Source: Pseudomonadota bacterium (GTDB lineage Bacteria > Pseudomonadota > Alphaproteobacteria > Rhizobiales > Tepidamorphaceae). From it: DNA of 64,000 nucleotides. The position numbers were made by a program, and so were the translations under genes. Positions 51,297 to 59,046 of this stretch are shown one piece after another; within the stretch, counting starts at the first letter, position 1, and each line of letters begins with the position of its first letter. The notes under the pieces were generated by a model, which saw only the letters and a list, made by a program, of their open reading frames with translations, was not told the DNA's origin and made no database searches. Location of the stretch: NCBI GenBank assembly GCA_023458595.1, contig JAEWYT010000078.1, positions 8,043-72,042 on the forward strand. Direction: 5' to 3'.

Positions 51297-53838
51297 TTTC
51301 GGAGTGCAGGGCGCGCCTTCGCGGCGCCGGCTGTGTGATCGGAAGGCCCCCATCCCCCATCACGATCCGGGGGAACATGGACGTCGAGAAGCCCTTCGAC
51401 AGGCATCGGCAGTCCCCCGGAGACGTCGAAACGCCTAAGAGCGGGCTGCCGGGGGGCGTCCGCGCCCGGACGCCCCCCCAGTCCGGAGGCCAGCCGCACA
51501 TCCTGGCCCGCAGCCCGACATAGAACGCGCGCCCGTCGCCCGGCAGGAAGGCCGCCTGGTCGGGGATGGCGGTGTCGGTGATCAGGACGGAGGACGCATA
51601 CACCTCGTCGAAGATGTTCCGCACTTCGGCGTACAAGCTGAAATTGTCGTTGACTTGGTAGACGGTCCGCGCCCCGAACGTTGCCCAGGGTTCGCTGAAC
51701 AGCGTGTTGGCGTTGTCGACCGGAATGCGGTCCGGCCACCAGTTGACCGAGCCCTCGACGGACCATTCGGGGGTTATGGCGTACCGCAGCGCTGCGTTGA
51801 CAACGTGCTCGGGCGCCCCCGCCAGTTGATTGTTGCCGTGCACCGGGTCGTTGTCGAAGCGGAACCGCTGGAATGTGTATGCGAGACGCGCGCTCAAGGC
51901 GTCGGTGATGCGGGCTCCGAGACCCAGCTCGACGCCGAAATGCGTCGTCCTGTCGGCGTTCTGCGAAGGCAGGCGGGCACCCGTGGGATCCCGCAGGCTC
52001 AAGAGTTCGTCCCGGATCCAGGAGTAGTAGACGACCGCGTCCCAGCTGAACCGGTCCGTCTGGCCGCGCCACCCGCCCTCGATCGTCGTCGCCTTCTGCG
52101 CCTTCAGGTCGGGCGTGTCGAAGGCATATTGGAGAACCCCGTTCGACGGGGCGCCGGGACTGAAGAACGACGTGCCGTTTACGGTGACGAGGAGATCGTC
52201 GTGCGTGGGCGGCTCGAAGCTGCGGCTGACCGCGGCGAAGAGCGCGCTGTCCGGGCCGACGTCGAACATGACGCCGAGGCTTGGGGTCCAGCCGGAATAG
52301 CTGTGCGAGTAGCTGGTGTCCTGAGGCAGAGCGACGGCGGTTTGAAACGCGCCGGTGACCGGATTGAAACCGGCCACGGGCCGGAAGCCGGAACCGAAGA
52401 GATCGTCGTTCTCGCGCGTCGCGTAGGAATACGCGATCGACGGCGAAACGGTCACGCCCTCGACGACGGATATGTTCATCCCCGCCTGCAGCGACAAGGT
52501 CGACGCGCGCAACTCGTTGGCGCCGAACCGAAGACCCTGATTGCCGTCTATGTTCTCGTGGAAGTCGCGGTCCGCCGATCCGGTGACGTACATCGCCGTC
52601 GCTTCGAACAGCGGAAGTATCTGCGACGCGTCGTGAATGTAGGCGTACCTGATGACGTTCGTGAGGTCGCCGCCGTCGGTGGACCGGTTTCCCGAGCCTA
52701 TGGGCATCTGAAATGCGTCATCGGTAAAGGAGTAGCCGATCACGTATTCGAGCCGGTGATCGCCGAAATCGGCCGACGTCCGCGCACCAGCCCGGAACTG
52801 CTGCGCATCGCGATTGGGCTTGTCGCGGGGCACGTTCGGTCCGGGATTCGTCATCACCGGCCCCGACGGGGTGAGCGTGACCGTGGGACCGGTTGAGACC
52901 TGCCGCGGATCCTGCTTCAGCTTGTCCCAGGACAGCGGCCCCGGCACGTCGAAGCCGAGATCCGTATAGCCGACGAACAGACGGGTGCTGACGACGTCGC
53001 TGATACGTGCGCCCATGTTCAGGTTCACGTCCGTGCGGTCGGAATCGTTGTACTCGCGGAATCCGTCTCGCTGGGTGTAGGAAACCTGGGCGTAGCCGTC
53101 CATGTTTCCCTGACTGCCGCCCGCGCCCGCGCTCGTCGTGACCTGGCCGAAGCTGCCTCCGTCGATTCCGAAGGAAACGCCCGGCGCCGTCGTTCCGGTC
53201 GGCGAAATGAAGTTTATCGCGCCGCCGAGCACGGTAGCACCGAGCCGGTTGGCGGTGTATCCGCGGTAGATCTCGATGAATTGCGCCTGCCTCGGGTCCA
53301 TCAGGCCGACGAGGTAGGAGCCGTCGGCCCGGTTCAGCGGCATTCCGTCGCGCAAGACGAGAATACCCCGCTCCACGGGATTCTGTTGCAGGCCGGACCC
53401 TCGAATCTGAATGCGGGGCTGGTCGTTTCCGCCGAAGAAGGTCTGGACGACAACGCCCGGCGCAGCGCTCAGTGAATCGCCGATCGTCACGTCGGCACGG
53501 TCGGAGAGTTCCTGCCGGGTGACAATGGCCGTGCCGCCGGGAATGGCCTCGAGCCGCCTCTCGGCGGTCTTCTGTTCAATGGCTGCGGGGTCGCCTTCGG
53601 CGCGATCCGGGTCCGGGGATTCGGTCCCACCCTCCGCCGTGACGACGATCGTATCGAGAACGACGGACGATCCGGGAGCGGCCGACTGGGCGTGCGCCGA
53701 CCCGCAATACGCCAGGGCCGAGAATGTGGCCGCGATGAGCGTCATCACGTTCGGGACGATCCGTCGCGGACCGCAGCTTGCCGCTCCCTGCAGCGTGGAT
53801 CCGTTGTACCCCGCGTCCCGGCCGAGTTTCGTCTTCAT
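51124..53838 (-). CDS. TonB-dependent outer-membrane receptor with an abnormal C-terminal extension
   Basis: The receptor has a signal peptide (to about residue 50, ending AHAQS), a plug domain (VVLDTIVVTAEGG, APGVVVQTFFGGNDQPRIQI, NRLGATVLGGAINFISPTG) and a 22-strand-type barrel (NIFDEVYASSVLITDTAIPD). The natural family end, FYVGLRARM, comes at residue 780, but the frame continues for about 124 residues of non-receptor sequence to 51124 because no stop follows. This tail spans a strong hairpin (51451-51478) and is antisense to the DUF6522-like gene. Such proteins import metal chelates, haem or vitamins with TonB energy. The substrate is unknown; the neighbouring ABC importer and NnrS genes suggest a metal complex. 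Start: ATG 53838. Confidence 0.82.
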   Translation of the reverse strand: MKTKLGRDAGYNGSTLQGAASCGPRRIVPNVMTLIAATFSALAYCGSAHAQSAAPGSSVVLDTIVVTAEGGTESPDPDRAEGDPAAIEQKTAERRLEAIPGGTAIVTRQELSDRADVTIGDSLSAAPGVVVQTFFGGNDQPRIQIRGSGLQQNPVERGILVLRDGMPLNRADGSYLVGLMDPRQAQFIEIYRGYTANRLGATVLGGAINFISPTGTTAPGVSFGIDGGSFGQVTTSAGAGGSQGNMDGYAQVSYTQRDGFREYNDSDRTDVNLNMGARISDVVSTRLFVGYTDLGFDVPGPLSWDKLKQDPRQVSTGPTVTLTPSGPVMTNPGPNVPRDKPNRDAQQFRAGARTSADFGDHRLEYVIGYSFTDDAFQMPIGSGNRSTDGGDLTNVIRYAYIHDASQILPLFEATAMYVTGSADRDFHENIDGNQGLRFGANELRASTLSLQAGMNISVVEGVTVSPSIAYSYATRENDDLFGSGFRPVAGFNPVTGAFQTAVALPQDTSYSHSYSGWTPSLGVMFDVGPDSALFAAVSRSFEPPTHDDLLVTVNGTSFFSPGAPSNGVLQYAFDTPDLKAQKATTIEGGWRGQTDRFSWDAVVYYSWIRDELLSLRDPTGARLPSQNADRTTHFGVELGLGARITDALSARLAYTFQRFRFDNDPVHGNNQLAGAPEHVVNAALRYAITPEWSVEGSVNWWPDRIPVDNANTLFSEPWATFGARTVYQVNDNFSLYAEVRNIFDEVYASSVLITDTAIPDQAAFLPGDGRAFYVGLRARMCGWPPDWGGVRARTPPGSPLLGVSTSPGDCRCLSKGFSTSMFPRIVMGDGGLPITQPAPRRRALHSEITSSARRSAQGDRRNRAWTCGGRGRADRPRTGSAGFGRRTSAGTDRRLPPIRVRKGS
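51451..51478 (-). terminator. Strong GC hairpin near the expected end of the TonB receptor gene
   Basis: GGGGGGCGTCCG (51451-51462) and CGGACGCCCCCC (51467-51478) form a perfect 12-bp stem with loop CGCC. It lies 20-50 bases past the expected receptor terminus (about 51499) in the direction of transcription and about 155 bases past the end of the convergent small gene, so it could terminate transcripts from both strands. There is no U-tract. It sits inside the read-through extension of the receptor frame. Confidence 0.55.
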
Positions 53839-53950
53839 TCCCTGTCGCCCCGTTGCTCGGGCCGGCACTGCTGCCGGCGCGCGTCTTTCCAGCGCGCCTT
53901 CGTCGGCGCGCACCCGGCGGCATATGAACGGGCGGACGGCTGCCACTCTC

Positions 53951-53981
53951 CCCCAATCGGCCGGTTTTCGACCCCAATCGG
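53951..53981 (-). promoter_or_regulatory. Direct repeats upstream of the TonB receptor gene (candidate AraC site)
   Basis: On the minus strand, CCGATTGGGG occurs twice (53981-53972 and 53960-53951), with 21 bp from repeat to repeat, two DNA turns. The pair is about 115-145 bases upstream of the receptor start and just after the end of the araC-type gene. Tandem repeats at this spacing are the usual binding pattern of AraC/PchR-like activators. Confidence 0.55.
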
Positions 53982-53995
53982 GTATTTTGAGAGCT

Positions 53996-54967
53996 TCACT
54001 CGACGGAATCGGCGAGGAATCGGTGGCCGTCGCGGGTTTTCGGGCTCGGGCGGGGCGGATGCGCACCCCGCCTGACGGCGGATGGATTGCACCCGAAGTG
54101 CTTGTGGAATGCCCGCGCGAACTGGCTGGGATTGGAGAAGCCGACCTCCAAGGCGATCTGAGCGATGCTGAGCGAGCTATGGGCGAGAAGGTCGCTGGCC
54201 CGATCGAGGCGTTTCTCCCGCGAGTAGCTCGCGATCGTCTTGCCGTACATGCACTTGAAGCAGCGCTTCAGGTCGCTTTCGTTCATCGCCACGAGCGCGC
54301 TCAGCTTCGAAATGGTCGGCGGGTTGTCGAAGGACTGACGCAGAATGTCCGCGGCATGCCGCGCCTTCATCGCGGACTTCGGATGCAGGGAGCCGTCGGG
54401 CACCTCGTCGACCCGCAAATGCGAGCCGGCGACGAAGGCCCAGGACAACAGCTTCAGAGAAAGCATTTCGGCGGGAAGCGGCGACCTGTCGTGCTCATCG
54501 AGGGCCAGCACGGCGTTGACAATGGACCGCGCCTCGTCGTTCAGCGCCATCGCCTGATCGATGGGGGACGCCCGCAGCGGATCTCCCGGCGCCAGGAACC
54601 GGCCGACCTTGCAACTTGTCCCGCCCGGACATGCCCGGCGCCATCGTGCCGAGTAGAACACGACGATGGCCAGGGCCGACGACGAGTCGAATTCGATCCG
54701 CCGCGGCGGAGCGCCGTCGCCCTGCCTCAAGACGTGGAGATCATCCTGTGACAGGCGCAGGCGGTCCCCGCCACTCCTCAGAACGGGCTTGCCGCTGACG
54801 CCGACGAACAGATACGTGCCCTCGTCGCCGAGCTGGACGGCGGCGGGCCGGTATCCGCCGGACCGAACGACGAGCAGCTCCGCGCCGTCCCGAAGACCGT
54901 ATCGAACGAGGCCCGACGAGCGGGAGTGCATGGCACGGTGCGCAGGCAGCGCGGTTTCGCTGTTCAT
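53996..54967 (-). CDS. AraC-family regulator (PchR-like)
   Basis: This 323-residue protein has an N-terminal ligand domain (LVRYGLRDGAELLVVRSG, LFVGVSGKPVLRSGGDRLRL) and a C-terminal AraC double HTH (LSALVAMNESDLKRCFKCMY, LAHSSLSIAQIALEVGFSNP, SQFARAFHKHFGCNPSAVRR). The DLKRCFKCMYGKT segment with YSREKRLDRA is typical of PchR/YbtA-like regulators that sense siderophores and activate TonB receptors. The receptor gene follows on the same strand with tandem repeats between. Start ATG 54967 is chosen; a TTG at 55027 would lengthen it by 20 residues. It is divergent from the ABC operon. Confidence 0.85.
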   Translation of the reverse strand: MNSETALPAHRAMHSRSSGLVRYGLRDGAELLVVRSGGYRPAAVQLGDEGTYLFVGVSGKPVLRSGGDRLRLSQDDLHVLRQGDGAPPRRIEFDSSSALAIVVFYSARWRRACPGGTSCKVGRFLAPGDPLRASPIDQAMALNDEARSIVNAVLALDEHDRSPLPAEMLSLKLLSWAFVAGSHLRVDEVPDGSLHPKSAMKARHAADILRQSFDNPPTISKLSALVAMNESDLKRCFKCMYGKTIASYSREKRLDRASDLLAHSSLSIAQIALEVGFSNPSQFARAFHKHFGCNPSAVRRGAHPPRPSPKTRDGHRFLADSVE

Positions 54968-55020
54968 TCGTCGTTTCGCCCCTTCCCAGCCACCGCGGGC
55001 GACGACCGGACATATCAAAT

Positions 55021-55037
55021 ATGACAAAAAAAGTCAT
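55021..55037. promoter_or_regulatory. Inverted repeat in the araC/ABC divergent region
   Basis: ATGAC-AAAAAAA-GTCAT is a perfect 5-bp inverted repeat around an A7 tract, 54 bases upstream of the araC-type start and between it and the Crp/Fnr-type box. It may be an operator or bendable promoter element for either direction. Confidence 0.35.
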
Positions 55038-55064
55038 CTTATAGACGACCCGGCGCTGCGCCAC

Positions 55065-55078
55065 TTGACCGAAGTCAA
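55065..55078. promoter_or_regulatory. NNR/DNR-type Crp-Fnr box upstream of the ABC-NnrS operon
   Basis: TTGACCGAAGTCAA is a perfect TTGAC-N4-GTCAA palindrome, the form reported for Nnr/Dnr-type (NO-sensing) Crp-Fnr regulators and close to the FNR consensus TTGAT-N4-ATCAA. It lies about 130 bp before the binding-protein start, with an AT-rich TTTAAA (55111-55116) downstream as a possible -10. This placement suits activation of the ABC-NnrS operon. The regulator itself is not in the window. Confidence 0.65.
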
Positions 55079-55200
55079 AGCGTTCCGTCCGACGCCGCGC
55101 CAAAGTTGAATTTAAAAGTCAGGTAAAGACGCCGTCGATCGCCGCTCCGTCGCGAGCTTCTGACGATCAGCACCGGCGAACCCAACCCGGGAGATCAAAT

Positions 55201-56187
55201 ATGCGAGACTTCGACCGCCGGTCCGTTGTCGCCGGTTTGGCCGCCACGGCCATCGTCGGACCGTCGCGTTTCGCCCATTCCTCGGATCGCCTTTCCGAGC
55301 TTCGCCTGTTCGGACCGCCCGCGGGTCCGTCCATCACGCTGGCGCACGCCATCGCGTCCGGCGCGCTCGATCCGGTCGCCGATAAGGTGACTTTCAAGGC
55401 GTGGCGCAATCCGGACGAGTTGCGCGCGGGACTGACGTCCGGGGAAATGAACGTGGTCGTCGTGCCGACCCAGGTCGCGGCGAACCTCTTCAATCGCGGG
55501 CTCGGGGTGCGGCTCGTCAACGTGATGACCAATGGTCTTCTTTACGTCGTTTCCGCCGACGCTTCACTGACCGAAATCACGGCGCTCAGGAACAAGACCG
55601 TGGCCGTACCCTTCCGCAACGACACGCCCGATCTCATCTTCAATCGGCTGCTGGAATTGGCCGGCATGACCGCCGGTGCGGACGTGAAGCTGGAGTCCTC
55701 CGGGACGCCGCTGGAAGCCGTCCAGCTCATCGTGGCGGGCCGCGTCGACGCCGCGCTGGTGCCCGAGCCCGCCGCCACGGCGGCGATAGTGCGGGGCAAG
55801 CTCGCCGGCGCGAAGATAGACCGCGTCATCGACATCCAGAAGGCATGGGCGTCGGCCACGGGCGGCGAACCGGTCCTGCCGCAGGCCGGGCTTGCGGCAA
55901 CCGAGACGTTCCTCGCCGCGCACGGCTCCCTCCTGCCGGCGCTCCAGGAGGCCCTCGCGCGGGCGACGGCTGCCGTCAACGCCGACCCCGCGCGCGCGGC
56001 GAACGACGCGGCCGCCTCGTTGGGGCTGCCGTGGCCGATCATGGAACAGTCCATCCCCTTCTCGAACCTTGTCGCGATTCCGGCCCGCGACGCCAGGCCG
56101 TCGCTCGAGGCGATGTTCGAAACCATCGCCGCCACGAATCCCGAGGTCATCGGCGGGGCGCTGCCCCCCGCCGAGTTCTATCTGTAG
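55201..56187 (+). CDS. NMT1/SsuA-like ABC substrate-binding protein
   Basis: This 328-residue protein begins with a possible Tat signal (DFDRRSVVAGLAATAIVG, twin Arg at 6-7) rather than a plain Sec signal, which would fit export of a folded or cofactor-bound binding protein. The mature part has SITLAHAIASGALDP, LTSGEMNVVVVPTQVAANLF, LRNKTVAVPFRNDTPDLIFN and LIVAGRVDAALVPEPAATAA, the pattern of NMT1/SsuA-type proteins. GGGAG precedes the ATG. It begins an operon with permease, ATPase and two NnrS-family proteins. The ligand is unknown; the partner TonB receptor suggests a metal or metal complex. Confidence 0.82.
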   Translation: MRDFDRRSVVAGLAATAIVGPSRFAHSSDRLSELRLFGPPAGPSITLAHAIASGALDPVADKVTFKAWRNPDELRAGLTSGEMNVVVVPTQVAANLFNRGLGVRLVNVMTNGLLYVVSADASLTEITALRNKTVAVPFRNDTPDLIFNRLLELAGMTAGADVKLESSGTPLEAVQLIVAGRVDAALVPEPAATAAIVRGKLAGAKIDRVIDIQKAWASATGGEPVLPQAGLAATETFLAAHGSLLPALQEALARATAAVNADPARAANDAAASLGLPWPIMEQSIPFSNLVAIPARDARPSLEAMFETIAATNPEVIGGALPPAEFYL

Positions 56188-56194
56188 GCCGCGC

Positions 56195-57001
56195 ATGGTT
56201 GTCCTCGACCGCCTCGGACGCACAGGCCGGTTCCTCTGGTCGGGCTGGGCCGGCATCGCCGGTCTCGCGCTGCTGGCCGCGCTGTGGCAGGCCGGGCACG
56301 AGAGATACGGAGCATTCATCCTGCCCGCGCCCTTGGCGACGCTCGAAGCGGGAGTGGCCCTGCTGTCGGACCCCGCGAACTGGCACATCGCCGCCATCAC
56401 CGCCGTGCGGGCGATCGAGGGGTTCGTCGCCTCCGCCGCGGTCGGCGTCGCCGGCGGCCTCGCGATCGGCTACTCGCCCGCCGCCATCCGCCTCGCCCGG
56501 CCGATACTGACCGTTTTTCTCGGCGTGCCGCCGATCGCATGGATCGTGCTCGCGATGATCTGGTTCGGTTCGAGCGACGGAACCGTCGCCACCACCGTCG
56601 TCGTGGCAAGCGCTCCGCTCGTACTCGTCGGAGCGGCCGAGGGAGCGGTGACCCGCGACCGGGGCCTGGACGACATGGCGAAGGCCTTCGGCGTAGGGCC
56701 GTTCGCCCGCTTCTGGAGCCTCGGTCTGCGCCATGTCTCCGCCTTCCTATTCCCCGCCCTGACCGTGGCTCTCGGCATGGCCTTCAAGGTGGCCGTCATG
56801 GCGGAACTGCTCGCGAACACCGGAGGAATCGGAGGTGCCCTGGCGATGGCGCGGGCGAATCTCGACGTGGCGCAGGCGCTCGCCTGGGTCCTGATCGCCG
56901 TCGCCGCGCTGATCGGCGTGGAGTACGGGATCGTGCATCCGGTCCGCGCCGAGTTCGAGCGCTGGCGGGAGGCGGCACGGCCGTGGGGCATAAAGCGATG
57001 A
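56195..57001 (+). CDS. ABC transporter permease (SsuC/TauC-like)
   Basis: This 268-residue BPD-type permease has about six transmembrane segments, the usual early ILPAPLATLEAGVALL after the first helix and the ATPase-contact EAA loop in DDMAKAFGVGPFARFWSLGL. The C-terminal LAWVLIAVAALIGVEYGIVH closes the fold. It begins 7 bases after the binding-protein gene and overlaps the ATPase start by 4 bases, so the three genes form one importer. Confidence 0.88.
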   Translation: MVVLDRLGRTGRFLWSGWAGIAGLALLAALWQAGHERYGAFILPAPLATLEAGVALLSDPANWHIAAITAVRAIEGFVASAAVGVAGGLAIGYSPAAIRLARPILTVFLGVPPIAWIVLAMIWFGSSDGTVATTVVVASAPLVLVGAAEGAVTRDRGLDDMAKAFGVGPFARFWSLGLRHVSAFLFPALTVALGMAFKVAVMAELLANTGGIGGALAMARANLDVAQALAWVLIAVAALIGVEYGIVHPVRAEFERWREAARPWGIKR

Positions 57002-57810
57002 CAAAGGCGGCCGGCGCCGGACCGGCGGGGCCACGCGGCGATCCGCCGGCGAACCTCTCCGCCCCCGTTCTCGGGATGAAGGATGTCGGCCACGCCTATT
57101 TCGGCCGCACCGTGCTCGATTTCGTCTCGCTGTCGGTCTGGCCCGGCGAGGTCGTCTCGCTCATCGGGCCTTCGGGTTGCGGCAAGAGCACCCTTCTCCA
57201 TATCGCGGCGGGCGTCGTCGACCCGCTGCGCGGCAGGGTCGAGCGCCGCTACCGGCGTCACGGCGTCGTCTTCCAGGACCCCCGCCTGATGCCCTGGTCG
57301 ACCGCGCGGCAGAACATCCTCTACCCGCTCCGGTTCCGCCCCATGAGCCGCGCCGAGCGCCGCGCGAAGGCCGAAGCCGCCGCGGCCCGCGCCGCCCTGC
57401 TTCCCGAAGATCTCGACAAATACCCCGTCGAGCTTTCCGGCGGCATGCGGCAGCGAACGGCGATCGCGCGGGCACTCGCCGGAGAGCCCGATTTCCTCTA
57501 TTTCGACGAGCCCTTCACCGCGCTCGACGTCGCCCTGAAGCGGCGGATGCAGGACCTTGTCATCGAATCCTCCCGCGCCCTGCGCTTCGGCGCCCTCTTC
57601 GTTACGCACGACCTCACCGAGGCCGCCCGGGTGTCGCACCGCATCGCCGTCATGGATTCGGACGGGCGCGGCATCCTCGGAGAACGGACCGTACCGGGAG
57701 AACCGGGCAAGCGCACGGACGACACGCTGTACGAAACGGTGTCCGCCTATCTCGCGGAGGATCCGCTCTTCCGGCACATCCACGATGTCGACGAGCGGCG
57801 CGTCGCATGA
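56998..57810 (+). CDS. ABC transporter ATP-binding protein (SsuB/TauB-like)
   Basis: This 270-residue ATPase has Walker A LIGPSGCGKSTLLHIA, Q-loop VVFQDPRLMPWSTARQNILY, signature LSGGMRQRTAIARALA and Walker B FLYFDEPFTALDVALKRRMQ, with the His switch in VTHDLTEAARVSHR. The N-terminal 20 residues are Ala/Gly/Pro-rich. It energises the importer formed with the two preceding genes. Both ends overlap neighbouring genes by 4 bases (ATGA), showing tight coupling with the permease and with the first NnrS-like gene. Confidence 0.9.
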   Translation: MTKAAGAGPAGPRGDPPANLSAPVLGMKDVGHAYFGRTVLDFVSLSVWPGEVVSLIGPSGCGKSTLLHIAAGVVDPLRGRVERRYRRHGVVFQDPRLMPWSTARQNILYPLRFRPMSRAERRAKAEAAAARAALLPEDLDKYPVELSGGMRQRTAIARALAGEPDFLYFDEPFTALDVALKRRMQDLVIESSRALRFGALFVTHDLTEAARVSHRIAVMDSDGRGILGERTVPGEPGKRTDDTLYETVSAYLAEDPLFRHIHDVDERRVA

Positions 57811-59027
57811 CGGCGATGACGGAAGCCACGCAGGCGTCGGCGCCCAATCCGATGGCGGCCGTCGGAGACGAGGGACTGCGGCTGTTCTTTCCGCTCGCCG
57901 CGGTGCAAGCCGCGTTGTGGCCGTTCATCTGGGTCGTGGTCGACCGGCTGGATATGCCTCTGGCCACCGATCTGCCGCCCGGCCTGTGGCATGCCAACGA
58001 GATGATCTTCGGCGCGTTCGGCGCCGCTCTCATCGGCTTCATCACGACGGCCGTGCCCGAATGGACCGACACGCCGCGGCTCAGGGGCAAGCCGCTCTTC
58101 GCGCTCGCCGCGGTCTGGTCGGCAGCCCGTATCGTCGGGTTCCTCGGCGCGGATGCGATGCAGCTGGTCGCCGCCATCGCCGATACGGCGTGGCTCCTGG
58201 CGCTCCTTCTATACGCCGGCTCGGTTTCGTGGCGGAAGCGGTCCGCGAACCTGCTCGGGTTCCTGGTCTGGCTCGCCGCGCTTCTGGCTCTGTGCGCCGC
58301 CACCCGCGGCGCCTTCCTGGCCGATGAGGTGCTTGCCGCGCAGGAAGCGCTCTGGCTCGCGGGCCTCGCCTTTCTGGGATTGCTCGGCGTCGCGCTGGCC
58401 CGCATCACCGTCCCCGTGACGAACCTGGTGCTCGATCCCAGCGAGCGGACGTCGCCGTTCCGCCCGCATCCCGGGCGTCGCAATCTGGCGTCGGGCCTGA
58501 TCGCCGTCCTTATCGTCGGAGAGATCGCCGGGCTCTCCGACACGGTCCTTGCATATCTGTTCATCGCCGCCGGAGCCGCATTCCTCGACCGCACCGGCGA
58601 ATCGTTCATCGGGCGGCAGACTTTCCGGACGGAGATCCTGTGCCTTTCAGGGTCCAGCCTCATGGCCGGAGCCGGACTTCTGCTCGTCGGGGCATCCCGG
58701 CTCGGCGCCCCGTTCCCGGACGTTCCGGCGCTGCATCTGGCCCTGATGGGCGGACTTGGGCTCGGCGTTCTGACCGTATTCTCGATCGCGGGCCTGCTGC
58801 ACACCGGCAGACCACTCGGAATTCCGTTTGGCGGACGCGTAGCGCTCGTCCTTCTCGTCGTTGCCGTCGGAACGAGGGTACTGCCCGACCTGGGCGTCGT
58901 TCCGCAGTTGCCCGGCCCGCCCTATGCGATCGCTTCGACGATCTGGGCGGCCTCGTTTCTGCTCTGGCTGAAGACCTACTGGCCATACCTGTCAGACCTG
59001 CGATCGCCCGGAGAGCACAAATGCTGA
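57807..59027 (+). CDS. NnrS-family membrane protein (1)
   Basis: This 406-residue polytopic protein has about 12 helices. After a cytoplasmic start come FFPLAAVQAALWPFIWVV and the family segment LWHANEMIFGAFGAALIGFI with TAVPEWTDTPRLRG, conserved in NnrS. NnrS proteins are haem- and copper-containing membrane proteins linked to nitric-oxide defence and denitrification. The His in LWHANEM is a likely metal ligand. Its ATG overlaps the ATPase stop, so an NnrS protein is translationally tied to an ABC importer, which is unusual. It differs enough from the next gene to suggest a divergent paralogue. Confidence 0.82.
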   Translation: MTAMTEATQASAPNPMAAVGDEGLRLFFPLAAVQAALWPFIWVVVDRLDMPLATDLPPGLWHANEMIFGAFGAALIGFITTAVPEWTDTPRLRGKPLFALAAVWSAARIVGFLGADAMQLVAAIADTAWLLALLLYAGSVSWRKRSANLLGFLVWLAALLALCAATRGAFLADEVLAAQEALWLAGLAFLGLLGVALARITVPVTNLVLDPSERTSPFRPHPGRRNLASGLIAVLIVGEIAGLSDTVLAYLFIAAGAAFLDRTGESFIGRQTFRTEILCLSGSSLMAGAGLLLVGASRLGAPFPDVPALHLALMGGLGLGVLTVFSIAGLLHTGRPLGIPFGGRVALVLLVVAVGTRVLPDLGVVPQLPGPPYAIASTIWAASFLLWLKTYWPYLSDLRSPGEHKC

Positions 59028-59046
59028 ACCTTGGGGTACTGGTCGA

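Noticed and set aside
51124..53838. Assigning the TonB receptor as a NosA/OprC-type copper receptor because of the NO-linked neighbours.
   Set aside because: I could not recognise Met/Cys/His copper-binding motifs of that family in the barrel or plug, so the substrate is left open.
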